NCBI RefSeq assembly: GCF_013376095.1
Contig: NZ_JAAMFN010000041.1
Coordinates: 1-33,196 of the forward strand
Reading direction: 5' to 3'
DNA length: 33,196 nt
DNA from: Arthrobacter sp. SDTb3-6
GTDB lineage: Bacteria; Actinomycetota; Actinomycetes; Actinomycetales; Micrococcaceae
The first letter of the stretch is position 1, and the number at the start of each line of letters is the position of its first letter. The notes beneath the pieces were generated by a model, which worked only from the letters and a program-made list of their open reading frames with translations, was not told the DNA's origin and did not search any database. The translations under genes and the position numbers were made by a program. Positions 24,617 through 31,368 of the stretch are shown here, piece after piece.

Positions 24617-25495
24617 TCATGGCCGGTCCACACTGCGGATCATGCCCTCTTGCGCGACGGTGGCCAGCAGCCTGCCTTCGCGGTCGTAAAACCGGCCCAG
24701 GGCCAGGCCCCGGTTCGACTGCCCGGACACCGCTTCCTGGGCGTAGAGGATCCAACCGTCCGCGCGGCCCTCGCGGTGGAACCACATGGAGTGGTCCAGG
24801 CTCGCGGTCGCCAGGCCCGGCGTGGACCAGTTCAGCGAGCGGACGCGCAGCAGCGGCTCCAGGATCGTGTAGTCGCACACGTACGCCAGCGCCGTCCGCT
24901 GCAGGTCCGGGTCATCGGGCAGGGCGCCAAAGGCGCGCACCCACACGCACTGGTGCGCCGCCACCCCGCCGTCCACCTCCAGGTACACCGGGCCGGGCAC
25001 ATGGCGCATGTCAAAGCTGCGCCCGCCCGACCAGTACTCCGCGGCAGGGCCCTCAACACCCTTGAGCACCTCGGCGGCGCTGCGCAGGGTTGCCGGGTCG
25101 ACGGCGGCCGGCGCGTCCCCCTGGAAGTCCGGCCCCTGTTCGGGGACCTGGAACGAGCCCATGGCGGTGAAGACGACCTTGCCGTTTTGATGGCCGCGCA
25201 CGGTGCGGGTGGAATAGCCGCGGCCGTCGCGCAGGTGCTCGACCTCGTAGCGGACCACCGAACCGACGTCGACCGGGCGCAGGAAGTAGCTGTGCATGGA
25301 ATGCATGCTCCGGTCCGCACCCACCGAGCGCATCATGGCCGCCGCGGATTGGGCCACCATGTCCCCGCCATAGGCCTTGGGCCAGGGCACGTACTGGGTG
25401 GTGGCCTCGAACGCCTCGTCGCCGTGTTCGGGGGCCACGGCAGAAAGTTCCACCGCGTTCAGGAAGGTCTGCGCGGAAAGCGTCTGGATGTCCAT
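24617..25495 (-). CDS. Acyl-CoA thioesterase II (TesB-like)
   Basis: A 292-residue double-hotdog thioesterase hydrolysing acyl-CoA to free acid and CoA. Family landmarks are FEATTQYVPWPKAYGGDMVAQSAAAM, SMHSYFLRPVDVGSVVRYEVEHLRDGRGYSTRTVRGHQNGKVVF, TASLDHSMWFHREGRADGWILYAQEA and GRFYDREGRLLATVAQEGMIR. The ATG at 25495 is used, and the gap to the cupin stop is five bases. Within the anthraniloyl-CoA operon it may release CoA from dead-end thioesters or from a late intermediate. Its specificity is not evident. Confidence 0.88.
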   Translation of the reverse strand: MDIQTLSAQTFLNAVELSAVAPEHGDEAFEATTQYVPWPKAYGGDMVAQSAAAMMRSVGADRSMHSMHSYFLRPVDVGSVVRYEVEHLRDGRGYSTRTVRGHQNGKVVFTAMGSFQVPEQGPDFQGDAPAAVDPATLRSAAEVLKGVEGPAAEYWSGGRSFDMRHVPGPVYLEVDGGVAAHQCVWVRAFGALPDDPDLQRTALAYVCDYTILEPLLRVRSLNWSTPGLATASLDHSMWFHREGRADGWILYAQEAVSGQSNRGLALGRFYDREGRLLATVAQEGMIRSVDRP

Positions 25496-25500
25496 GGTCC

Positions 25501-25983
25501 TCAAGCCCTCCGGTAGTCGGCGAGGGATTCGTCGGGGACGTCCTCGAGGTTGACCACAATGTTCTCAGGCGTGCGGGCGGTCAGCCAGACCAGTTCCTCC
25601 GTGGTGGACATGTTCGCCTCCACATGCGGCATGAACGGCGGCACGAACACCCAGTCGCCCGTCAACAGGTCCTGGAACTGCGAGTAGTTTTCCCCGTAGT
25701 AGATGCGGCCATGGCCGCGCAGCACGTAGCCGCCTGTCTCCGCCTCCCCGTGGTGGTGGGGCAGCGAACGGTATCCGGGGGTGTTGGAGACCTGGCCGAA
25801 CCAGATCTTCGTGGCCGGGGTGTGCTGGATGCTGACGCCGGAAACCCGGACGCAGTCCCCCGACTGCGCCGTGTTCGTGTCCTCCTCCCCGGCCCGGGTC
25901 ACGACGGGCACCACTGCACCGTCGGGCCCGGCATACACGGAATTGTCGCCTTCGGTGCGGTATTCCTCAATGTCGGTGGTCAT
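25501..25983 (-). CDS. Cupin-domain protein of the anthraniloyl-CoA operon
   Basis: A 160-residue single cupin. It has a His-rich motif 1 (GYRSLPHHHGEAE, His76 and His78 with Glu82) and a recognisable motif 2 (GDWVFVPPFMPH, His120), so metal binding is likely. The C-terminal tail NIVVNLEDVPDESLADYRRA is shared, as I recall, with cupins in aromatic clusters, but I cannot name its reaction. The start overlaps the FAH-family stop (ATGA) and thioesterase follows within five bases, so it is an integral part of the operon. A ring-modifying dioxygenase, an isomerase or a non-enzymatic role are all open. Confidence 0.8.
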   Translation of the reverse strand: MTTDIEEYRTEGDNSVYAGPDGAVVPVVTRAGEEDTNTAQSGDCVRVSGVSIQHTPATKIWFGQVSNTPGYRSLPHHHGEAETGGYVLRGHGRIYYGENYSQFQDLLTGDWVFVPPFMPHVEANMSTTEELVWLTARTPENIVVNLEDVPDESLADYRRA

Positions 25984-26870
25984 GCTGCGGACTCCTTCGT
26001 CACGAGTTGTTGATGCAGGTCTTGGTCTTGGGGGTGGATGCGGAGCACGTTTTCCAGCACGCCGATCCCGTCGATTTCCGTGCGCAGCACGTCGCCGTCG
26101 GCCAGGAAACGCGGCGGCACCATCCCCATCCCGACGCCGCCGGGCGTGCCCGTGAGCACCAGGTCCCCGGCACGCAGGGTGGTGAACCGGGAAATGTAGG
26201 AGAGCAGCCGGGCCGGCCCGAACACCAGGGTCGAGGTGTCTCCGGCCTGGACAGGCTCCCCGTTCACAAAGCCGCGGACCGTAAAGCCCGCGCCGGCCGG
26301 AAACTCATCGGCCGTCACCAGCACCGGGCCCACGGGCGTCGCGGCATCAAAGGCCTTGCCCTGGAACCACTGCAGTGTCCGGTTTTGCCAATCACGCATG
26401 GAGACGTCATTGGCCACCGTGTACCCGGCAATGGCGGCCGCCGCCTCCGCTTCGTCCGCCCGGTGCAGCGTGGCCCCGACGACGACGGCGAGCTCGGCCT
26501 CCCAGTCAACCTTGGCGCTGCCGGCAACCTCCAGCACATCCCTGGCACCGGCCAGCGAATCGGCAAACTTCACAAACAAGGTGGGGAACTCCGGCCGGTC
26601 CCGGCCCATCTCGGCAATGTGGTCCCCATAGTTCAGGCCGCAGCAAATGACCTTCGCCGCCCGCGGGAGCAGCGGCGCCAGGTCCGCCTCGCGCTCCGGG
26701 ACCGTGGCGCCTGCCGCGGCAGTGTCCACGGCGGCCGCAACCGTGCCGCGCCAGTCCGGGCCGGCCAACAGTCCGCCCACGTCCCCGGCCGGCAACGGCA
26801 GGAACCCGACACCGGGAAGGAGGAGCGCCGCCGTCGTGCCGTAACGGGTGCGCAGGGTGGCAAGTTTCAC
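25980..26870 (-). CDS. Fumarylacetoacetate hydrolase (FAH)-family protein
   Basis: A 296-residue member of the FAH superfamily, which hydrolyses or decarboxylates 1,3-dicarbonyl-type compounds with a divalent metal. Conserved elements are VICCGLNYGDHIAEMG (catalytic His-Glu region), VDWEAELAVVVG (metal glutamates), YTVANDVSMRDWQ, GKAFDAATPVGP and LTGTPGGVG. I favour the GTG at 26870 (MKLATLRTRYG), the usual N-terminus of the family, with GAGGG upstream. A GTG at 26900 would add ten residues. It is first in the anthraniloyl-CoA operon. It could cleave a beta-dicarbonyl intermediate after dearomatisation, which is inference. Confidence 0.87.
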   Translation of the reverse strand: MKLATLRTRYGTTAALLLPGVGFLPLPAGDVGGLLAGPDWRGTVAAAVDTAAAGATVPEREADLAPLLPRAAKVICCGLNYGDHIAEMGRDRPEFPTLFVKFADSLAGARDVLEVAGSAKVDWEAELAVVVGATLHRADEAEAAAAIAGYTVANDVSMRDWQNRTLQWFQGKAFDAATPVGPVLVTADEFPAGAGFTVRGFVNGEPVQAGDTSTLVFGPARLLSYISRFTTLRAGDLVLTGTPGGVGMGMVPPRFLADGDVLRTEIDGIGVLENVLRIHPQDQDLHQQLVTKESAA

Positions 26871-26902
26871 GGGTCTTTTCCCTCTCACATTGGTGATCAC
26901 TG

Positions 26903-26932
26903 ATTATGTATCGACTTATTTACGATCGTCAC
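26903..26932 (-). promoter_or_regulatory. Probable promoter of the anthraniloyl-CoA operon
   Basis: On the minus strand, GTGACG (26932-26927) and CATAAT (26908-26903) are 18 bases apart, about 33 bases upstream of the FAH GTG. The -35 hexamer is inside the first MeqR2-like box, as described for the meq upper-pathway promoters. Confidence 0.55.
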
Positions 26933-26939
26933 ATATGCT
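26911..26939 (+). promoter_or_regulatory. Probable promoter of the Rid-family gene
   Basis: TCGACT (26911-26916) and TATGCT (26934-26939) are separated by 17 bases. One MeqR2-like box lies in the spacer and the second just after the expected transcription start. Confidence 0.45.
26920..26931. promoter_or_regulatory. MeqR2-like PaaX operator, box 1
   Basis: On the minus strand TGACGATCGTAA fits TGACG-NN-CGTcA with the only mismatch at the weakly conserved (lower-case) position. It covers the -35 of the FAH-ligase-monooxygenase promoter. Confidence 0.62.
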
Positions 26940-26946
26940 CAACGTA

Positions 26947-26958
26947 GCACGATCGTCA
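26947..26958. promoter_or_regulatory. MeqR2-like PaaX operator, box 2
   Basis: On the minus strand TGACGATCGTGC keeps the full left half-site and the CGT of the right half. It is 27 bases from box 1 centre to centre, about 2.5 helical turns. Two boxes suggest shared control of both divergent units. Confidence 0.5.
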
Positions 26959-27014
26959 CGATCTGAACATGGATTTTTCAAAATCGCCCCAGGGGCGCCG
27001 CAAGGAGGCTGGAC

Positions 27015-27431
27015 ATGAACAACACAACAGCGACGGGCAACACCACCATCAACCCGGAATCGCTGCCCAAGCCACGCGGCTACGCCCACGGCGTGCTCGC
27101 CGGAAACACGGTGTACCTGGGCGGGCAGACGGCCCTGGACAAGGACATGAACATCGTGCCCGGCGGCATCGTGGCACAGTTCAGGCAGGCGTTCTCCAAC
27201 GTGCTGGCAACCCTCACAGAAGCCGGCGGGCAGCCCGAGGACCTCGTCAGCGTCACGATCTATCTCACCGACGTGGACGACTACATGGCCAACGGCAAGG
27301 AAATCGGGCAGCTCTGGCGCGAGATGGCCGGCTCCAAATACCCCGCCATGGCAGGCATCGGGATCAGCCGGCTTTGGCAAAAGGAGGCCCTCATCGAAAT
27401 CCAGGGCGTCGCGGTGATCCAGGAGCGCTGA
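27015..27431 (+). CDS. Rid-family (YjgF/YER057c/UK114) protein
   Basis: A 138-residue Rid-family protein, probably a trimer acting on enamines or imines. Family landmarks are YAHGVLAGNTVYLGGQTALD, FRQAFSNVLATLTEAGGQPEDLVSVTIYLTDVDDY and ALIEIQGVAVI with Glu128. The arginine that RidA uses for deamination, normally in a P-x-R-T segment, is absent: the local sequence is YPAMAGIGISRLW. It is therefore not a canonical RidA and belongs to an Arg-lacking Rid subgroup. AGGAGG lies at good distance from the ATG. It is divergent from the anthraniloyl-CoA operon and shares its operators. The dearomatised product, a beta-enamino thioester, is a plausible substrate. Confidence 0.87.
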   Translation: MNNTTATGNTTINPESLPKPRGYAHGVLAGNTVYLGGQTALDKDMNIVPGGIVAQFRQAFSNVLATLTEAGGQPEDLVSVTIYLTDVDDYMANGKEIGQLWREMAGSKYPAMAGIGISRLWQKEALIEIQGVAVIQER

Positions 27432-27470
27432 TTTCCGCAGGCGCACTGGTTTCCGCGGGCGCGCCCCGGG

Positions 27471-27521
27471 CGCAGGCGGGGCCGGGGGGCACTGTGCCCG
27501 CGCGCCCCGCCTGCGTGTTTT
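27471..27521 (+). terminator. Intrinsic terminator after the Rid-family gene
   Basis: A perfect 12-bp GC-rich stem (27471-27482 with 27504-27515) is followed by TGTTTT, 40 bases after the Rid-family stop and just before the end of the convergent PaaX 2 gene. Confidence 0.7.
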
Positions 27522-27541
27522 CCGGTTTTGAAGTGCCCCGG

Positions 27542-28438
27542 TCAGCGGCCGGCGGCGTCGATGATGCTGTGGGCGTGCGCTGCCGCCAGCCGGGAAATGA
27601 GGCGGTGCACGGTCGAGAACGCCGCCCTGGCCTGGGGGCCTTTCCAGCCGTCCGGCAGAAACTCCAGCGGCAGGCTCGGGTCCCGGTAGGGAAAGCGCCG
27701 CCACGCGGTCAGCATGGGGATGTAGTAGCGGAACGCATCGGCGCGCAGTTCCGGCGTCGACCGGGCCAGTGCCTGGTCCGGGTCGTCACCGAGCAGGCCG
27801 AGCCACTGTTCGGCGGCATCGTGGTAAAAGTCAAGGAACTCGCCAAGCTGTTCGTCCAGGGCAGCCAGGTCCCACCATTGGGCCACCTTGGTGCGCATGT
27901 CGCCTTCGGCCAGGTAGTCGCCGCGGAAGAACTCAACAAACTGGCCCAGCCCGCGCTTTTCAAGCCTCCGCCTGGTCTCGCCGAGCACGCCCGCCGGTGC
28001 AATCCACACGCCCGAGGCGACGGAACCGAACCCCAGCCAGGAGAGCTCGGAGCGCAGCTGGTGGCGCTTGTTGCGCACCGCTTCCGGCACGGAAAAGATG
28101 GCCAGGACCCACGCGTCCCCGGCCACGGACCGGGTGGGCGAGAATATGCGCGCGTCGCCTTCCTTGAACACCTCCAGGACACTTTCCGACAAGGCATACT
28201 TGGCCACCTTGTCCGTCCTGACACTTTTGAGCACGTCCTTGGCCTTGAGCCGGGACACGGAGGACCGCACACCGGGCGCGTCGTAGCCGAGGTCACCGAG
28301 CAGCGCAACAAGTGCCGAGACCGGCATCGCGGCGTCCGGCCCCCGGCTGTAGAGCCCGAAGATCGTGACAATCAGCTGCTGGTGGCGCACCGGAGGCGCG
28401 GGAAATTCCAGCCTGGCCCGGGTGCCTGTTTCCGTCAC
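27542..28438 (-). CDS. PaaX-family transcriptional regulator (paralog 2)
   Basis: A 298-residue paralog of the regulator at 15847-16752, with the same blocks: HQQLIVTIFGLYS, RSSVSRLKAKDVLKSVR, IFSVPEAVRNKRHQLRSELSWLGFGSVASGVWIAP, VAQWWDLAALDEQLGEFLDFY and WRRFPYRDPSLPLEFLPDGW. The GTG at 28438 gives (M)TETGTRARLEF and matches the N-terminal length of paralog 1. GGTGG lies a few bases upstream. An ATG at 28456 lacks a ribosome binding site. It sits downstream of the 4HBT thioesterase gene and convergent with the Rid gene. By analogy with MeqR2 it is a candidate anthraniloyl-CoA-responsive repressor of the boxes at 26920-26958. Confidence 0.88.
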   Translation of the reverse strand: MTETGTRARLEFPAPPVRHQQLIVTIFGLYSRGPDAAMPVSALVALLGDLGYDAPGVRSSVSRLKAKDVLKSVRTDKVAKYALSESVLEVFKEGDARIFSPTRSVAGDAWVLAIFSVPEAVRNKRHQLRSELSWLGFGSVASGVWIAPAGVLGETRRRLEKRGLGQFVEFFRGDYLAEGDMRTKVAQWWDLAALDEQLGEFLDFYHDAAEQWLGLLGDDPDQALARSTPELRADAFRYYIPMLTAWRRFPYRDPSLPLEFLPDGWKGPQARAAFSTVHRLISRLAAAHAHSIIDAAGR

Positions 28439-28454
28439 GGCTTTCCACCCCGGC

Positions 28455-28508
28455 ATCGCACGGCGGCACGGCAGTTCACGGCGGCACGGCATCGCACGGC
28501 GGCCCGGC
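28455..28508. repeat. Three tandem 18-bp repeats
   Basis: ATCGCACGGCGGCACGGC, AGTTCACGGCGGCACGGC and ATCGCACGGCGGCCCGGC follow one another directly at 28455, 28473 and 28491. They fill most of the 91-base gap between the thioesterase stop and the PaaX 2 start. Repeat-length variation here could alter the PaaX 2 leader. Confidence 0.7.
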
Positions 28509-28529
28509 CACGTCCCGGGCTGGCCTCCC

Positions 28530-28961
28530 TCACGGGACGGCCGGCCCGATGGCCGCCAGGATGCCGGCCGGCCAGGGGGAGGCGGCCTGGGCACCCGGGG
28601 CGACGTGGGCCGTGGTGAACGTGCCGTGGGCCGCCAGGCCTCCCCCGGCCCCCTTATGGGCCATGCCCTCGACTTCGAAGGCGAAGGTCATGGACGTGCG
28701 GCCGATGGCTTCAACGGCAACGGTGGCCCGGATCCGCTGGCCAAACCACAATTTCGCACGGTAGTTGACAACCTGCTGGACACGGGGTGCACAGGCGAAG
28801 TAGTCCGGGAGGTGCAGCGTCCTGAACAGTTCCGCCTCGGCCGCTTCCACCCAGCGCAGGACGGCGGAGTTGTGCTGGTGGCCGGAGGCGTCGGTGTCCA
28901 CCCATTCCACCGTCCGCTCAACGCAGGCCCGCGGCCCGCAGGCCTGATCCAAGGTGTGCAC
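28530..28961 (-). CDS. Acyl-CoA thioesterase, 4HBT hotdog family
   Basis: A 143-residue single-hotdog thioesterase. VEWVDTDASGHQHNSAVLRWVEAAEAELF is the 4-hydroxybenzoyl-CoA-type signature with the conserved Asp. VNYRAKLWFGQRIRATVAVEAIGRTSMTFAFEVE supplies the following strands. I chose the GTG at 28961 because AAGGA lies at normal distance and the family homology starts here. An in-frame ATG at 29039 would add 26 unsupported residues. It probably hydrolyses an aromatic or dearomatised CoA ester and may be co-transcribed with PaaX 2. Confidence 0.82.
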   Translation of the reverse strand: MHTLDQACGPRACVERTVEWVDTDASGHQHNSAVLRWVEAAEAELFRTLHLPDYFACAPRVQQVVNYRAKLWFGQRIRATVAVEAIGRTSMTFAFEVEGMAHKGAGGGLAAHGTFTTAHVAPGAQAASPWPAGILAAIGPAVP

Positions 28962-29067
28962 TGGGATCCTTTCGATGACGGAACATGTCCGCGGGGGCAG
29001 CACCGGTGCGGTGCGGCCCAGCCCGAGTCTATCGGCCATTTGGCCAATGACATATCAAATTCATTAC

Positions 29068-29085
29068 GGTGATCATTAAGTCACC
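29068..29085. promoter_or_regulatory. Inverted repeat upstream of the 4HBT thioesterase gene
   Basis: GGTGA-N8-TCACC lies about 110 bases upstream of the thioesterase start in an AT-richer stretch. It does not match the MeqR2-like boxes. The rest of 28962-29165 shows no gene. Confidence 0.3.
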
Positions 29086-29165
29086 ATGTCTTGCGTGCCG
29101 GTCAGGCCTGCGGGGTGCGGGCGTCACCGGTGCCGGTGGGCCGCACCCCCAGCCGTCCACCCAAG

Positions 29166-31223
29166 TCAGTCGGCGAGCACCAGGTACTTCCAGCTTCCGG
29201 CCAGCGCAACCCTGGCACCCCAGCGTCCCGTATAGACGGGGTAGTAGTAACGGGCTCCGGTCGCGGCGTACCGGGCGATCAGGCCCCGGCTGCCCGGACT
29301 GGCAAATCCGGGGACCGGGCTCAGGACGTCATAGCCCTGCCACCCGGATCCGATCACCTTGCGTGGTTCACTGATGATCCCGCCGGAGCCGTTGCCGCGG
29401 TAAAGCAGCATGGCACCGGTGCTGGTCCGTACCAACAGGTCAGCGCGGCCGTCAGCGTCAAAGTCCAGCTGCGTGATTTTCAGGCCGTTCCAGCCCGTGC
29501 CGATCCGCACTGCCGTGTCAACGGTTGTCCCGCGGCGGTTGGCCCAGTAATACAACCCTCCGGCGCTGTTGGTCCCGACCAGCCAAGGGTAGGGCGCCGA
29601 CGTTGTCCACTTGCCGACGGTGAGGGTGATGCCCTGCCAGCCCTGGGTCGCGATCACCGGACCGTATCCCAGGCCACCGCCTGACCCCAGGTACACGCTG
29701 ACCCGCCCGCTGCTCCATTGGACCAGCAGGTCCAGGACGCCGTCGCTGTTCCAGTCGGTGACGTGCATGTCGCGGATGCTGTAAAAGCCGTGGCCGATCT
29801 GGCGCGCGGCGCCGGACTTCATGGCCCCGGTGGCCGGGACGTCATAGAGCCGCCCGGAGGAATCGGCATACACGGTGTCGCCCGGCGAGGTGATGGCGTG
29901 CGCCGGTGGCGGTGTCGGGGTCGGAGCGGGCGTAGGTGTGGGGGCTGTTTGGGTCGCGGCGTCGGCGAATGCCGACACCCCCGAGGGCGTCCCCAGCCCG
30001 GTTGGGCCGTCATAGCCGGCGGTGCCGGAGCAGAGGTAGGACGGGGTGCAAATGCCGTTGGCGCCCGTCGTCACGTCGTTGAGCTGGGCGGGGTGCAAAT
30101 ACGGGAACTGTGCCGGATAGGAGCCTGATCCGGGGGTCCCGGCCATGGCATAGACAGCGGCGATGATGGGCGCGGAGGCGCTGGTGCCGCCCACCACCAT
30201 CCAGCCGCCGGATGAGTAGTAGACGGCCATGCCGGTGGCCGGGTCCGCCACGGCCGACACATCACTGGTGGTCCGGGTGGTGCAGCCCGTGTCCGGCTGC
30301 CAGGCGGGCTTCGCCGATGCGTAGGAGCAACCGCTGCCGGTGCCGGACCATGCGCTCTCCGACCAGCCGCGCGTGCTGCCGTCACGGACCAGGCTCGTGC
30401 CGCCCACGGCCGTGACGTAGCTTGACGCGGCCGGATAGTCCGCACCGTAGCCGTTGTCGCCGGCGCTGGCGGTGACGGCCACCCCCGGGTGGTTGTAGTA
30501 CGGGTCATAGGAGGAGTCGAGGCTGCCGGAGGGTGTGCCGTAGCTGTTCGAGACGGCCACGGCACCCTTGGCAACGGCCGTGTCCACTGCGGCTCCCAGA
30601 TCGGAGACCGCGGTGGTGTCGGACTCGACCAGCAGGATTTTGCACAGCGGGCAGGCAGCCGAAACCATGTCGAGGTCAAGGCTGGTTTCGGTGCCCCACC
30701 CGGTGTCGGGGCCAGGGTAGGCGCTGCCGCCGCGCTGGTCCACCTTGGTGAAGCACCCGCTGGCCGAGGAGCAGGGCGGCAATCCGTACTTGGCCCGGTA
30801 GGTGGCCAGGTCCGCCTCCGCGGTGGGGTCGTCATAGGCGTCGACCACCGCCACCGTCATGCCCGTTCCGGCGGTGGCCGACGGCAGCTTGTAGGCCGCC
30901 TGCAGGTCTGTGGGCGCGTATCCGGCGGGCACCGTGGCGGCGGAGGCCAGGGGGCCGCCCACGTCGAGGTCCTTGACGGAGTTGCAGCTGGCATGGCGCA
31001 GGGTGGCGGGTGCACATACCGGCCGGTGCCTGTGCCCGGCCAGGGCTGCCTTGACGTTGCGGTTGATGTCCGGGTGGACGGCCACGGACGCGGCCGCGGG
31101 GGGAGGCGGCGGGGAAGGCGTCTCGGCATGGGCCGTTCCGCCCAGGCAGACTGACAGAAGGACGCCGACGGCGGCGGCACCGGTCTTGTAAGCGAGCCTC
31201 CCGAATCTGCCTGGCTTCGTCAC
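29166..31223 (-). CDS. Secreted S53 (sedolisin) peptidase with C-terminal FG-GAP/VCBS-like repeats
   Basis: A 685-residue exported serine-carboxyl protease. A signal peptide spans about residues 1-33 (ending AHA), followed by a short Pro-rich and pro-region. The catalytic residues are present: Glu179 and Asp183 in GTETSLDLDM, the oxyanion Asp256 in ASAGDNGYG, and Ser348 in GGTSASAP. The calcium site is suggested by Asp383-Val384 and Gly403/Asp405 in TAGYDGPTGLGTP. A Thr/Pro-rich linker (427-440) leads to a C-terminal part with Asp-rich calcium loops (DWNSDGVLDLLVQW, DFDADGRADLLVRT) typical of FG-GAP/VCBS propeller repeats. The start is GTG at 31223 with AAAGGA upstream. The open frame continues further upstream into the ABC-F gene but is not coding there. 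Confidence 0.9.
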   Translation of the reverse strand: MTKPGRFGRLAYKTGAAAVGVLLSVCLGGTAHAETPSPPPPPAAASVAVHPDINRNVKAALAGHRHRPVCAPATLRHASCNSVKDLDVGGPLASAATVPAGYAPTDLQAAYKLPSATAGTGMTVAVVDAYDDPTAEADLATYRAKYGLPPCSSASGCFTKVDQRGGSAYPGPDTGWGTETSLDLDMVSAACPLCKILLVESDTTAVSDLGAAVDTAVAKGAVAVSNSYGTPSGSLDSSYDPYYNHPGVAVTASAGDNGYGADYPAASSYVTAVGGTSLVRDGSTRGWSESAWSGTGSGCSYASAKPAWQPDTGCTTRTTSDVSAVADPATGMAVYYSSGGWMVVGGTSASAPIIAAVYAMAGTPGSGSYPAQFPYLHPAQLNDVTTGANGICTPSYLCSGTAGYDGPTGLGTPSGVSAFADAATQTAPTPTPAPTPTPPPAHAITSPGDTVYADSSGRLYDVPATGAMKSGAARQIGHGFYSIRDMHVTDWNSDGVLDLLVQWSSGRVSVYLGSGGGLGYGPVIATQGWQGITLTVGKWTTSAPYPWLVGTNSAGGLYYWANRRGTTVDTAVRIGTGWNGLKITQLDFDADGRADLLVRTSTGAMLLYRGNGSGGIISEPRKVIGSGWQGYDVLSPVPGFASPGSRGLIARYAATGARYYYPVYTGRWGARVALAGSWKYLVLAD

Positions 31224-31368
31224 GTGCGGTCCTTTCACGGGTTCTGCAGCGCCGGATGTCGCCGGGCCGGGGCCGGCTTCACCGCGTGGGCCATGGGGCC
31301 ATGGCTGCGAGGTGGGGCCACTGCGATCGTACCTGTGCGGCGCGGCGGGAGGGTGGCTGCGGGCAAGA

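Noticed and set aside
24549-24620. Degenerate GGTGCTTC-type repeats at the thioesterase-ligase junction as a repeat element
   Set aside because: Too short and degenerate; they read as an Ala/Pro-rich extension if the upstream ligase start is used.
22704-24689. A 661-codon open frame on the plus strand
   Set aside because: Antisense to the CoA ligase and monooxygenase, with no domain or ribosome binding site I could support. Similar shadows opposite the PBP (9974-11761) and permease (8435-9835) were dropped for the same reason.
28962-29039. ATG at 29039 as the start of the 4HBT thioesterase
   Set aside because: No ribosome binding site and 26 extra residues without family similarity; the GTG at 28961 has AAGGA in place.
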